Assembly (NCBI RefSeq): GCF_023657595.1
Contig: NZ_CP098323.1
Location: 1,326,001-1,390,000, forward strand
Length of the DNA: 64,000 nucleotides
Source of the DNA: Cytobacillus firmus
GTDB lineage: Bacteria; Bacillota; Bacilli; Bacillales; Cytobacillaceae
Direction: 5' to 3'
How positions within the stretch are numbered: position 1 is the stretch's first letter; every line of letters begins with the position of its first letter. This document shows, one piece after another, positions 10,196 through 18,324 of this stretch. The translations under genes and the position numbers were made by a program. Below the pieces are notes generated by a model. That model saw only the letters and a list, made by a program, of their open reading frames with translations. It did not search any database and was not told the origin of the DNA.

Positions 10196-10699
10196 TTGCA
10201 GATTCGATCAGCTGCCAAAAGTGATGCGGAAGCCATTCTCGCTCATTGCCGGAAGGCTTTTGGAGAAACAGATTTTTTAATGACCGAGGCGGATGAGTTT
10301 AATTTAACAATTGCAGAAGAAGAAGCGTGGATTGAACGGAGCATTAGAACTGGGGATCTTATTTTAGTAGCGGAAGTTGACAACGAAGTGGTTGGAATGC
10401 TGAACTTTCGGCGGTCAAAAAGCAAAAAAGTGAACCATCTGGGTTATTTCGGCATCACCATACAGGAGAAGCATTGCAACCAGGGGCTGGGAAGCAAAAT
10501 GCTTAAACAATTCCTGGAATGGGCGGAAGAAGAACCTGGTCTGGAAAAAATATGTCTTGAGGTTTTTGCATATAATCAAAGGGCTATCCACCTTTACAGG
10601 CAATTCGGATTTCAGGAGGAAGGCCGCAAAGTCAAACATATAAAAAGAAAAGATGGGACCTATGCAGATGAACTATTAATGTATAAATTTGTTAAATAG
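10196..10699 (+). CDS. GNAT-family N-acetyltransferase
   Basis: Acetyltransferase of 167 residues with the GNAT fold: an N-terminal QIRSAAKSDAEAILAHCRKAF, a central strand VVGMLNFRR, the acetyl-CoA loop region HCNQGLGSKML (Q/R-x-x-G-x-G variant) and the C-terminal NQRAIHLYRQFGFQEEGR that is typical of RimI/YkwB-like members. The target is unknown. I set the start at the TTG at 10196, preceded by GGGGGAACAGGA; the frame stays open to an ATG at 10124, but a TATAAT box at 10161 suggests transcription begins after that codon. A strong hairpin follows 30 bp after the stop codon. Confidence 0.8.
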   Translation: MQIRSAAKSDAEAILAHCRKAFGETDFLMTEADEFNLTIAEEEAWIERSIRTGDLILVAEVDNEVVGMLNFRRSKSKKVNHLGYFGITIQEKHCNQGLGSKMLKQFLEWAEEEPGLEKICLEVFAYNQRAIHLYRQFGFQEEGRKVKHIKRKDGTYADELLMYKFVK

Positions 10700-10729
10700 C
10701 TGCAGCGTGAATGGATAAAGTGAAACTTC

Positions 10730-10966
10730 AATCAGTGGGGGTTTTCCTTATCCCCCACTGATTGTTAGTCGCGTTCTAGTGTCGCTAAGATCTCCGCTAG
10801 CGCTTCGATCAATCGACACTACGAACCCGATTGGTTCAACTAAGCCTCTGCCTGCGCGTCGGCAAGTTTCACTGTATCTCACCAATCGGGCCTTTACGGG
10901 CAGTTTGACCCCCACTTATCCTCCTTTGATTCCTCTGAGTCTTGAAGTGGGGGTCTTACTGCCCGT
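10730..10966. repeat. Structured intergenic element with four hairpins
   Basis: The gap between the GNAT gene and yitK holds four consecutive inverted repeats: AATCAGTGGGGG/CCCCCACTGATT (10730-10763), AGTGTCG/CGACACT (10778-10820), CCCGATTGGT/ACCAATCGGG (10826-10890) and ACGGGCAGT-TT-GACCCCCACTT with its complement (10896-10966). No convincing gene is present; the G+C content is above that of the surroundings. On the minus strand the loop of the last hairpin contains AAAGGAGG. It could be a mobile REP/bcr-type repeat or a structured RNA; I cannot name a family. Confidence 0.6.
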
Positions 10967-10990
10967 TAGACTGCGATAAACTAAACAAAC

Positions 10991-11024
10991 AAAAAAGCAA
11001 ACGGAGTTTTCCGTTTGCTTTTTT
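10991..11024. terminator. Terminator downstream of yitK
   Basis: GCAAACGGA and TCCGTTTGC form a 9-bp stem with A6 before and T7 after. It overlaps the end of the yitK gene and can work in both directions. Confidence 0.85.
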
Positions 11025-11515
11025 TAGCGATAGTTAACAAATTGAACATCAACTGTCAAATCTGCCTCTTTAACAGCAGCAATAATCTTCTGCAGGTCAT
11101 CGCGGTTTTTGCCGGTTACACGTACCTGATCATCCTGAACCTGGCTCTTCACCTTTAATCCGCTGTTTTTAATCAGGGTATTAATCTTCTTGGCATTTTC
11201 TTTATCAATGCCCTGGACAAGCTTTGCTCTTTGGCGGACCGTTCCGCCTGATGCTCCCTCAATCTTGCTGTAATCAAGATTTTTTACAGGAATGCCCCGT
11301 TTAATTAACTTGCCTAATAAAACATCCTTAAGCTGGTCAAGCTTAAATTCATCATCAGATAGAAGCACAAGCTCCTCTTTATCCAGCTTTATATCACTTT
11401 TGCTGCCTTTAAAGTCATAGCGGGTGGAAATTTCCTTCATGGCAATATTAATGGCATTGGTTACTTCAGAAAAGTCAACTTTAGATACAATATCAAATGA
11501 GCTTTCTTTAGACAT
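11024..11515 (-). CDS. yitK: YajQ-family nucleotide-binding protein (DUF520)
   Basis: Small cytoplasmic protein (163 residues) of the YajQ/UPF0234 family, which binds nucleotides and, in some bacteria, cyclic di-GMP. The family signatures [18 protein letters not shown] at the N-terminus, [11 protein letters not shown] near residue 33 and the C-terminal [13 protein letters not shown] are all present and length is normal. AAGGAGG precedes the ATG. It lies divergent from cvfB (yitL), as the neighbouring yitK-yitL pair suggests for B. subtilis. Its cellular role in Bacillus is not established. Confidence 0.92.
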   Translation of the reverse strand: MSKESSFDIVSKVDFSEVTNAINIAMKEISTRYDFKGSKSDIKLDKEELVLLSDDEFKLDQLKDVLLGKLIKRGIPVKNLDYSKIEGASGGTVRQRAKLVQGIDKENAKKINTLIKNSGLKVKSQVQDDQVRVTGKNRDDLQKIIAAVKEADLTVDVQFVNYR

Positions 11516-11672
11516 GACAGCCTCCTTGGCGATTACAATTTAAGTTTCACTTCTTGTCCTTATTATAGTAAAATATAGCAGTTCAAACAACTTTAGGAGT
11601 TATGTGATCTTTTTTGGGAAAGATTTAATATAATGAATATTTGCTGTTTACTGCTGAGAAGGAGGAAAAGAG

Positions 11673-12536
11673 ATGGCTATAGAAGAGAATTTGGGCCGTG
11701 CTGTTAAGCTGATCGTTTCAAGGGAAGCAGCATTTGGCTATTTTTTGACAGATGGAGAGGAGGATGTTCTTCTTCATCAGAATGAGACGGATGAAAAGCT
11801 CGAAGAAGGGCAGGAGGTTGAGGCTTTCCTTTACATGGACTCACAGGGAAGAATCGCAGCAACAACTGTCATTCCCGAGGTTCAGGCGGGTACATATGGA
11901 TGGGCACATGTAAGCGATGTTAAGCCCGGCATCGGTGTATTTATCAATATTGGCATTCAGAAAGACATGCTCCTTGGGGAGGAGGATCTTCCTGTCCATG
12001 AAGCTGTGTGGCCGATTGAAGGAGATAGATTATATATTACACTCCGGGTAAATAAGAATAACAGAATTTATGTGAAAATGGCTACTGATCCTGTCATTAC
12101 CGATATTTCAATTAAAGCATCCAAAAGTGACTTTAATAAAAATATTCACGGACATATTTATAGAACCGCAAAGGTTGGAAGCTGGATTTATACAGCTGAG
12201 GGCTTTAAAGGGTTTATCCATGAATCCCAGCGAAAAAGAGAGCCCCGTCTTGGAGAGAAAGTGGAAGGCCGCATAGTTGATGTGAAAGAAGATGGGACCG
12301 TGAATGTTTCTCTTATTCCAAGAAAGCATGAAGCACTTGATGATGATTCCGAAAAAATCATCTCTTATCTTGAAAGCCGAAGCGGTGCGATGCCATATGG
12401 CGATAAAAGTGCCCCGGAAGATATCCAGGAGCGTTTTCAGTTAAGCAAAGCTTCTTTTAAAAGAGCTTTGGGCCGGCTTATGAAGGAAGGCAGGATTTAT
12501 CAGGAAGAAGGATGGACATATATTAAGAAAGACTAA
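11673..12536 (+). CDS. cvfB: CvfB/YitL S1-domain RNA-binding protein
   Basis: RNA-binding protein of 287 residues, named for a Staphylococcus virulence regulator. It has N-terminal S1-like domains (LIVSREAAFGYFLTDG; GTYGWAHVSDVKPGIGVFINIG near residue 75), another S1 domain around residues 150-215 (VGSWIYTAEGFKGFIHESQ), and a C-terminal winged-helix (FQLSKASFKRALGRLMKEGRI). This order is the CvfB layout. AAGGAGG lies 9 bases before the ATG, and a terminator follows directly. It is a likely post-transcriptional regulator in the cytoplasm; targets are unknown. Confidence 0.92.
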   Translation: MAIEENLGRAVKLIVSREAAFGYFLTDGEEDVLLHQNETDEKLEEGQEVEAFLYMDSQGRIAATTVIPEVQAGTYGWAHVSDVKPGIGVFINIGIQKDMLLGEEDLPVHEAVWPIEGDRLYITLRVNKNNRIYVKMATDPVITDISIKASKSDFNKNIHGHIYRTAKVGSWIYTAEGFKGFIHESQRKREPRLGEKVEGRIVDVKEDGTVNVSLIPRKHEALDDDSEKIISYLESRSGAMPYGDKSAPEDIQERFQLSKASFKRALGRLMKEGRIYQEEGWTYIKKD

Positions 12537-12548
12537 TCAACTGCAAAA

Positions 12549-12590
12549 AATAATAAAACGGACAAGCCAATGCTTGCCCGTTTTATTATT
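12549..12590. terminator. Terminator after cvfB
   Basis: An about 19-bp stem (AATAATAAAACGGACAAGC with GCTTGCCCGTTTTATTATT, one mismatch) and a CAAT loop. It is symmetric enough to serve the convergent small gene as well. Confidence 0.85.
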
Positions 12591-12720
12591 AAAGATGATC
12601 TGTCTTTTTCGAATATTGGTTTTTCCCGGCTTTGCGGTTTTTCTCGCGCATCATATTTTTTTCGTGGAGAAGCGCATTATTGTCTTTCGCTTTCTTATCA
12701 TTATCGGAAGTATGCGGCAT
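12589..12720 (-). CDS. Small hydrophilic protein, 43 aa
   Basis: A 43-residue, highly charged protein: it begins MPHTSDNDKKAKDNNA and ends KNQYSKKTDHL, with MMREKNRKAGKN between. AAAGGAG stands 10 bases before the ATG and the gene ends at the cvfB terminator, so it looks like a real gene. Its composition recalls small Bacillus proteins of the DUF3941 group, and I suspect that family, but this is from memory and not certain. No function is known; no membrane segment or signal peptide is present. Confidence 0.75.
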   Translation of the reverse strand: MPHTSDNDKKAKDNNALLHEKNMMREKNRKAGKNQYSKKTDHL

Positions 12721-12829
12721 AATAAAAATACTCCTTTCATACTGATGGGTTTAGCCTTCAGGAATATAACTGAAGTACAGTCATATTGTCTGTCAGAATG
12801 AAATGGAGTATGTATCCTGCACTTATGGT

Positions 12830-13684
12830 TTAAATTTGCTTAAAGTAGAATATCGCTATAGAACCTGGGCCTGTATGAGCCCCGATTGCTGAGCCAATGG
12901 AAGTAATATAGACTTCTTTGGCATTAAGCTCGTCCAGTATCAGCTTTTTCATTTCAAGAGCTGTGTCTTCATCATCAGCATGGCTGATGCCGACAGTCTG
13001 CATCTCAAAGGAAGTCCTATTTTCTTTCATCAGCTCAATAATGCGGCGAAGCAGCTTTTTCTTGCCGCGCAGTTTCTCAATCGGCACAAGTTTGCCATCT
13101 TCTACTGTTAAAAGAGGTTTAATATTCAAAAGTCCGCCCAAAAAAGCCGAGGCTTTCGAAACGCGGCCGCCTTTTGCGAGGTATTCAAGATCATTTACCG
13201 TAAATAAGCTCTCGAGGTTTCGGCAGCGAAATTCGATTACTTTCTGGAGGTCTTCCTTGGATGCGCCTGATTGCGCTGCAGCAGCAGCAGCCTTCACAAT
13301 TAATCCATATCCCAATGAAGCAGCCTTGGAATCGATGATGCTTAATTGGAAATCGGGATATTTCTCTTTTACTTGCTCCAGGATCATGACAGCGGTCTGG
13401 TATGTACCCGAAAGTTCGGAGGAAAAAGCAATATAAATGCCGTTTTCATTGTTTTCTGCCATTTTATTGAACGTCTCTTCAAAAAGAAGAGGGGATACCT
13501 GAGATGTTTTAGGCATTTGGCCTTCCCGTATAGCTCTATAAACATCCTTAGGTTCTATGGTGACTAAATCTTCATATTCTCCATCATTCAGTTGGACCTG
13601 TAACGGGAAAAGTGTGACGCCATGTTCTTTATAAAAGCTAAGCGGCAAGTCACACGCACTGTCAGCTAGAATTTTTACTGACAT
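12830..13684 (-). CDS. yitS: DegV-family fatty-acid-binding protein (YitS-like)
   Basis: DegV-family protein, 284 residues. These proteins bind a fatty acid in a two-domain fold and, in Firmicutes, act as FakB subunits presenting fatty acids to the kinase FakA. Signatures: VKILADSACDLP at the N-terminus, the conserved TSQVSP near residue 60, IAFSSELSGTYQ near residue 85, NDLEYLAKGGRVSK near residue 160 and GAHTGPGSIAIF at the C-terminus. AGGTGA precedes the ATG. It is divergent from yitT, matching the yitS-yitT arrangement of B. subtilis. Confidence 0.92.
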   Translation of the reverse strand: MSVKILADSACDLPLSFYKEHGVTLFPLQVQLNDGEYEDLVTIEPKDVYRAIREGQMPKTSQVSPLLFEETFNKMAENNENGIYIAFSSELSGTYQTAVMILEQVKEKYPDFQLSIIDSKAASLGYGLIVKAAAAAAQSGASKEDLQKVIEFRCRNLESLFTVNDLEYLAKGGRVSKASAFLGGLLNIKPLLTVEDGKLVPIEKLRGKKKLLRRIIELMKENRTSFEMQTVGISHADDEDTALEMKKLILDELNAKEVYITSIGSAIGAHTGPGSIAIFYFKQI

Positions 13685-13809
13685 TATCTTTCACCTGCTT
13701 TCAAACTATATGAATTAAGTTTATAGAAATCAAGGAGAAAAAACAATGAATTGTGTTGAAAATGCACCTTATTGGGGTAAAGAAACTATAAAAATTCAGG
13801 GGGTAAAAA

Positions 13810-14640
13810 ATGGTTTGGCTAGAAACTAAGAAGGTATTTATTGTTTTGATTGGCGCGGTATTGAATGCTATCGCGATGAATTTTTTTCTGATACCCGCTA
13901 ATGTATATGCAAGCGGTTTTACAGGGGTGGCACAGCTCTTATCAAGTATTTTGGGTGATTTCGGATCAACAGGGATATTGCTGTTCATTCTAAACATTCC
14001 TGTTACCATATTGGCCTGGAAAAAGGTTGGCCGTTCGTTTACGATTTATAGTTTTCTAAGCGTCTTCCTGATGTCTTTCTTCCTGGAAGTGATACCTGTA
14101 ATCCATGTATCCAGGGATATTCTGCTTAATGCCGTTTTTGGAGGTGTCATAGCAGCTGTAGGTGTAGGGATTACACTTAAATGGGGGGCTTCCACAGGAG
14201 GAATGGATATCATTGCGATGGTCTTGTCCAGGATGAAAGACAAACCTGTCGGTACATATTTTTTCACTCTTAATGCCATTATTATTATAACAGCCGGTTT
14301 TTTGTATGGCTGGGAAAAAGCACTATACACCCTTGTAACCCTTTATGCTTCTACAAGGGTTATTGATGCCATCCATACCAGACATGAAAAACTTACAGCT
14401 CTGATTATCACGAAAAAATCCGAAGAAATGAAAAAAGCGATCCATGACCATCTTGTCAGGGGAATAACAACTTTCCCTGCAAAGGGAGCTTTTACAAATG
14501 AAAATAAGGAAATGATGATGATTGTCATCACCCGATATGAGTTATTTGACCTTGAAAGGATCATAAAAGAAGTGGATCCGAATGCTTTTACAAATATTGT
14601 TCAAACCACTGGTGTATATGGTTTCTTCCGCAGGGATTAA
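13810..14640 (+). CDS. yitT: YitT-family membrane protein (DUF161/DUF2179)
   Basis: Integral membrane protein of 276 residues with about five N-terminal helices (residues 8-180) and a C-terminal cytoplasmic DUF2179 domain (about residues 190-275, LTALIITKKSEEM to IVQTTGVYGFF). Conserved family segments include YASGFTGVAQLL and WGASTGGMDIIA. It belongs to the YitT/YpjC/YqfU/YvjA group, of unknown transport role. CAGGGGGT precedes the ATG. The BsuPI-type gene follows 19 bases after the stop codon, so they are probably one operon. Confidence 0.9.
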   Translation: MVWLETKKVFIVLIGAVLNAIAMNFFLIPANVYASGFTGVAQLLSSILGDFGSTGILLFILNIPVTILAWKKVGRSFTIYSFLSVFLMSFFLEVIPVIHVSRDILLNAVFGGVIAAVGVGITLKWGASTGGMDIIAMVLSRMKDKPVGTYFFTLNAIIIITAGFLYGWEKALYTLVTLYASTRVIDAIHTRHEKLTALIITKKSEEMKKAIHDHLVRGITTFPAKGAFTNENKEMMMIVITRYELFDLERIIKEVDPNAFTNIVQTTGVYGFFRRD

Positions 14641-14659
14641 ATGAATGGAGGGATGAAGG

Positions 14660-15409
14660 ATGCTTCGGCTTTTGGCTGCTGCTGTAATTATCCTCACTAT
14701 GCCTATGCAAAGTTTTGAAGCTTCTATAAAGGAAATGCCTTTTGATTTTAATGTAATGCCTCAAGCAGGACAGGAAACACTAAAGATCGATTTGCTTCTG
14801 AGGAATAAGGCCAATTATCCGCTGAGCTTTGAGTTTGGATCCTCTCAGTTTTATGAAGTGGAGATTTTCAGTCAAGAAGGCGAAAAGGTATATTCTTCCT
14901 CAGAAGGAAAAGCATTTTTACAAGCTATTCAAACCATTGCCGTCAAACCGGATGAAAGCAAGGTATGGGAAGAGCAGTGGGATTACAGGTATAAAGGGAA
15001 TAGAGTTAAGGAGGGAGAGTACATAGTAAAAGCCAGGCTTCTGGCATCAAACTTAAATGGCAAAAAGTTGGAGACAAAACCTGAATCTGAAGCATCTGTT
15101 TATATCCCTGGCCAAAATCCTTCCATTAGCCAGGCAAAGGTTACAGGCAGGAACGGCGAATATATCATATTATTTAAAGCTCGGCCAAAAAGCGGAAAGC
15201 TATGGTATACAGTTGAAGACGGCCATAATGAGCTGCAGTCTGAAAAGACCATATTGGCTTCATCAAATGATTGGAAGAGCTTTAGGATAAAGATAAGCCT
15301 TCCTTCTGAAAACATACCTGAAAACGGAACAGTGGTTTTGCATTTATATGAAAAAGATGAAGACGGAGATATTATGAATTCTTATCCTGTTATACTGGAA
15401 AGCAATTAA
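14660..15409 (+). CDS. BsuPI-domain protein (proteinase-inhibitor related)
   Basis: A 249-residue protein with an N-terminal hydrophobic stretch (MLRLLAAAVIILTMP) that looks like a signal peptide, then a BsuPI domain (about residues 30-135) seen in FNVMPQAGQETLKIDLLLRN, FEFGSSQFYEVEIF and the pair VWEEQWDYR and EGEYIVKARLL. B. subtilis has the intracellular proteinase inhibitor ipi at this same place next to yitT, but that protein is about 120 residues and cytoplasmic; this one is twice as long, apparently exported, with an additional beta-rich C-terminal half. Inhibitor activity is therefore only a guess. GGAGGG sets the start. Confidence 0.8.
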   Translation: MLRLLAAAVIILTMPMQSFEASIKEMPFDFNVMPQAGQETLKIDLLLRNKANYPLSFEFGSSQFYEVEIFSQEGEKVYSSSEGKAFLQAIQTIAVKPDESKVWEEQWDYRYKGNRVKEGEYIVKARLLASNLNGKKLETKPESEASVYIPGQNPSISQAKVTGRNGEYIILFKARPKSGKLWYTVEDGHNELQSEKTILASSNDWKSFRIKISLPSENIPENGTVVLHLYEKDEDGDIMNSYPVILESN

Positions 15410-15446
15410 AAAGAGCTGGCAGCCATTGAGGCCGCCAGCTCTTTTT
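15408..15446. terminator. Bidirectional terminator
   Basis: AAAAAGAGCTGGC pairs with GCCAGCTCTTTTT around a 12-base loop. It serves the BsuPI gene and the convergent small genes. Confidence 0.88.
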
Positions 15447-15630
15447 AGCGATACTGCGAATATTGTTCAAGTTCCTGCTGCATCTCCCGGAGCTGAGCCT
15501 GTTCAGCCGCTGTGGAGTTGGCAAATGCAGAACTTAAAGCATTTTTCGCCCGGGAAACAGTTTCTTCGCCTGCAGAATTTTTGGCTATTTCCACATATTT
15601 TCTGGCTTCCTGAAATAATCTGTTACCCAT
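15445..15630 (-). CDS. Small DUF3813-type protein, 61 aa
   Basis: Helical cytoplasmic protein of 61 residues (MGNRLFQEARKYVEIAKNSA ... ELEQYSQYR) resembling the DUF3813 family of Bacillus. It starts two bases after the stop codon of the 50-residue gene upstream, and its GGAGGA ribosome binding site lies inside that gene's last codons, so the two are translationally coupled. In B. subtilis a small gene also lies between ipi and yitU. Function is unknown. Confidence 0.78.
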   Translation of the reverse strand: MGNRLFQEARKYVEIAKNSAGEETVSRAKNALSSAFANSTAAEQAQLREMQQELEQYSQYR

Positions 15631-15632
15631 CG

Positions 15633-15785
15633 CTATATTCCTCCGAGGGATGATTCTTTCACATTAGCTAGTTTTTGGGCTTCCGCCTCAGCATAGGTCA
15701 TGTGGTACGGGATACGCTCATCATGCTTACTAACAGTATCAGCACCCTGTTGAACGAAGCGTTTTGATTTATTACGTTTACCCAT
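15633..15785 (-). CDS. Small hypothetical protein, 50 aa
   Basis: A 50-residue basic protein starting MGKRNKSKRFVQQGADTVSK and ending NVKESSLGGI, with RIPYHMTYAEAEAQKLA in the middle. GGAGGGG stands 7 bases before the ATG. It forms a tight pair with the following 61-residue gene. The Lys/Arg-rich start and Tyr/His centre recall small Bacillus spore-associated or YfhD-like proteins, but I do not recognise a named family. Confidence 0.7.
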   Translation of the reverse strand: MGKRNKSKRFVQQGADTVSKHDERIPYHMTYAEAEAQKLANVKESSLGGI

Positions 15786-15908
15786 TCGAATCCCCTCCAT
15801 GAAAGAGTTTGAAGCCGCAATTGGGCTGCTTCATCTTTAGTATGCTCTAAAGGAAGGATTTAAAAAGGGGATTTAATGGTTTCAATTTAATTCCTTTTGG
15901 TCAGCTGC

Positions 15909-16727
15909 TTAAAGAGCTTTAAGATTTAATAAGTCATTTAGATAAATGCCGATTCCATCTTCCTCATTGGTTAATGTGACCTCTTTGGCAATATTTTTCA
16001 CCTGGTCGATCGCATTGCCCATGGCAATCCCGTAGCCTGCAAATTCAAGCATTTCGAGATCATTGTCCTCATCGCCAAAAGCAATGATCCGCTCGGGCGG
16101 TATTTGGAAATAATCAGCTGCTTTTTTGAGGCCAACAGCTTTATTCAGTCCCGTTTTCACGATTTCAATGACATGCCAGGGAGCCGCCCATCTGCGGTGG
16201 TCAATTACTTCGGCATGGACCTCGGAAAGATGATTTCTGATGGATTTTACATGTTCCTCATCAGTATGTATCAGCATGCTTGTCGGATTATCTTTTAAGT
16301 AACTGCGCAAATCTCCGGTCGTAATATTCGGATCGCCAAAACCGAAGATGTCGAGAAGCTTCTCATCATGGTAGTGCAAATAAACATCATCAATAACTTC
16401 TGCCACGATATTATGAATAGTATAGCTATTAACGGCTTCGACAATTTCCTTTGCCACGTTCATTTGCAGTGGTGTGTGGTAAACACCCCAATTATGGTCT
16501 TTAGGATGATGTATGTATGCACCATTGAAATTGACAATCGGCGTAGTCAAACCCATTTCACGATAGTATATTTCACTCGAGCGAAATGGCCTTCCAGTGG
16601 CAATCATTACTTCATGCCCTTGTTCACGTGCCTTTTGAATAATCATTTTAGTTTTAGCCGAGATGGTTTTGTCATCTTTTAATAAAGTGCCATCAAGGTC
16701 CAATGCAATTAAATGTTTTTCTGCCAT
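15909..16727 (-). CDS. yitU: HAD-superfamily Cof-type phosphatase (YitU-like)
   Basis: Cof-subfamily haloacid-dehalogenase phosphatase of 272 residues. Motif I is LDLDGTLLKDD (nucleophile in the first ten residues), motif II is MIATGRPF near residue 40, the conserved Lys is in NKAVGLKKAA near residue 195, and motif III/IV is AFGDEDNDLEML near residue 215. Such enzymes dephosphorylate sugar or nucleotide phosphates, often FMN or its precursors; the true substrate is unknown. AAGGAG precedes the ATG at 16727; the frame stays open 45 codons further upstream without a start site. Gene order matches B. subtilis yitU-yitV. Confidence 0.9.
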   Translation of the reverse strand: MAEKHLIALDLDGTLLKDDKTISAKTKMIIQKAREQGHEVMIATGRPFRSSEIYYREMGLTTPIVNFNGAYIHHPKDHNWGVYHTPLQMNVAKEIVEAVNSYTIHNIVAEVIDDVYLHYHDEKLLDIFGFGDPNITTGDLRSYLKDNPTSMLIHTDEEHVKSIRNHLSEVHAEVIDHRRWAAPWHVIEIVKTGLNKAVGLKKAADYFQIPPERIIAFGDEDNDLEMLEFAGYGIAMGNAIDQVKNIAKEVTLTNEEDGIGIYLNDLLNLKAL

Positions 16728-17006
16728 AAGATCTCCTTCTAAGCGCTCAGCACTTTTATAATAATAATGTAATTGCAGCCAGCGGACTGCAGCGCATTGC
16801 TTATATTGAAGTATGCCCCGCTTTTCTTTTAAGTGTAAAGGTTTTGGAAAAGAAAAGTCCACATGTTAAACTGAAAATATAGAAAGAATTTACATAAGAC
16901 AAGAGCTTAAGCTTTTACAAAATCATTTTATACATATATGTTATCAATATTATAATAATTTTGTAAAAAAATTCATCTTGGTACAACAGGTTTAGGAGGA
17001 AAAAAT

Positions 17007-17774
17007 GTGGTTGTTATTGAACGTAAGCTTATCAGAGAAATTCCTGTTCTTGAACTTGCCAGACAGGAAATAAAAGGGGAACCCCTGCCTTTTATCATTT
17101 TTGTTCATGGGTTTACGAGTGCCAAAGAACATAATCTGCATTATGCCTATCTGCTTGCAGAAAAGGGGTTTAGGGTAGTGCTGCCGGACACCTTATTTCA
17201 TGGGGAAAGATCCGAGGGCTTATCAGGCAGCGATTTAAACTTCAAGCTTTGGGATATTGTTCTGAATACCATTGCAGAATTGAACATAATCAGGAATGTC
17301 TATGAGGATAGGGACCTGATTGACCAGGGAAGAATAGGGCTTGTGGGCACCTCTATGGGGGGAATAGTCACTTTGGGCGCCCTGACACAGTATGAATGGG
17401 TCAAAACTGCAGTTAGCCTTATGGGTATGCCATATTATGAAAAGTTTGCTCAGCTTCAGCTTGATGAACTTAAGAAAAATAATATTAAGGTTCCGCTCAC
17501 AAATGAAGAACTTGCAGATCTTCTGAGAATCCTTAGGGAGCGTGATCTGAGCCTTCAGCCAGAAAAGCTTGGCGGAAGGCCGCTCATGTTCTGGCATGGC
17601 AAGAAGGACCCGGTTGTTCCTTATTCCTATACATACCAATTTTATGAGACCATCCAGTCCCTGTATAGTGACTCACCTGAAACCCTCCTGTTTATATCAG
17701 ATGAACAAGCGGGGCATAAAGTCAGCAGGGAGGGACTGCTTGAAACAGTTAAATGGTTCGAGGAACATTTATAA
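17007..17774 (+). CDS. yitV: Alpha/beta-hydrolase esterase (YitV-like)
   Basis: Alpha/beta-hydrolase of 255 residues. The oxyanion region FVHGFTSAKEHN lies near residue 33, the nucleophile elbow GTSMGG gives Ser116, Asp is in HGKKDPVVPY near residue 198, and His is in DEQAGHKVS near residue 237. The family is the peptidase S9-like/YitV esterases; the substrate is unknown. The start is GTG at 17007, seven bases after AGGAGG; an ATG overlapping it at 17005 is in another frame. Confidence 0.88.
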   Translation: MVVIERKLIREIPVLELARQEIKGEPLPFIIFVHGFTSAKEHNLHYAYLLAEKGFRVVLPDTLFHGERSEGLSGSDLNFKLWDIVLNTIAELNIIRNVYEDRDLIDQGRIGLVGTSMGGIVTLGALTQYEWVKTAVSLMGMPYYEKFAQLQLDELKKNNIKVPLTNEELADLLRILRERDLSLQPEKLGGRPLMFWHGKKDPVVPYSYTYQFYETIQSLYSDSPETLLFISDEQAGHKVSREGLLETVKWFEEHL

Positions 17775-17845
17775 CCTGTATTTTTTCAATTCATTTAAAT
17801 TTTTGTTAAGATAAAGATAGTAAATAATGAAGGAGTGCTGCAGAT

Positions 17846-18154
17846 ATGGATCAGGATTTAAAAGACAGCATTATGGGTGCACTGGAGCTTGTAGTAGACC
17901 CTGAGCTGGGCATTGACATTGTAAATTTAGGCTTGGTATATGATGTGAAAATGGAAGAGGAAGGGAAAGCTATAGTTGATATGACTCTTACTTCCATGGG
18001 CTGTCCTTTGGCAGGCACAATTGTTGAACAAGTAAAGTCAGCGCTGGCAGATATCCCTGAAGTAAAAGACACTGAAGTGAATATTGTCTGGAACCCGCCT
18101 TGGTCCAAGGACAAAATGTCCCGCTATGCAAAAATTGCACTTGGCGTACGATAA
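17846..18154 (+). CDS. yitW: DUF59/MIP18 iron-sulfur assembly factor (YitW-like)
   Basis: A 102-residue SufT/PaaD/MIP18-type protein that helps mature iron-sulfur proteins. The family start ALELVVDPELGIDIVNLGLVYD and the conserved cysteine motif TSMGCPLAG (about residue 51) are both present, and the protein ends with the usual VWNPPWSKDKMS. AAGGAG precedes the ATG. It lies immediately upstream of an iron-sulfur radical SAM gene, though a terminator and a separate promoter divide them. Confidence 0.92.
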   Translation: MDQDLKDSIMGALELVVDPELGIDIVNLGLVYDVKMEEEGKAIVDMTLTSMGCPLAGTIVEQVKSALADIPEVKDTEVNIVWNPPWSKDKMSRYAKIALGVR

Positions 18155-18167
18155 AATTTAAGCTCAA

Positions 18168-18198
18168 AACAGCAGGAGTATTTCCTGCTGTTTTTTTG
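18168..18198 (+). terminator. Terminator after yitW
   Basis: AACAGCAGGA and TTCCTGCTGTT form a 10-bp stem with a short loop, followed by T7. Confidence 0.9.
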
Positions 18199-18204
18199 TG
18201 CCCT

Positions 18205-18247
18205 TGTGAGGTAGTTCACTTATTTCACATGCCGATTATCCTATAAT
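18205..18247 (+). promoter_or_regulatory. FNR-type box and promoter of the radical SAM gene
   Basis: TGTGAGGTAGTTCACT (18205-18220) matches the FNR/CRP pattern TGTGA-N6-TCACA in nine of ten positions. TATAAT lies at 18242-18247. With a transcription start seven bases after it, the box is centred at -41.5, the position of activated class II FNR promoters. Confidence 0.75.
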
Positions 18248-18324
18248 AACAATGGAAAGACAAAATATAGTTTGCTTTGCGTTGACAAATGGCCGGGAGT
18301 AAGGCCATTAAGGAGGCATTTCTA

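Noticed and set aside
10779..10979. 66-residue open frame in the gap before yitK
   Set aside because: It runs through the four inverted repeats, has low-complexity Pro/Leu/Ser content and no ribosome binding site; the DNA is better explained as structured non-coding sequence.
12574..12801. 75-residue plus-strand open frame after cvfB
   Set aside because: It begins inside the terminator region and is antisense to the 43-residue gene that has a strong ribosome binding site.
12918..13436. 172-residue plus-strand open frame
   Set aside because: Antisense to the DegV-family gene, whose signatures are unmistakable; serine-rich composition and no start signals.
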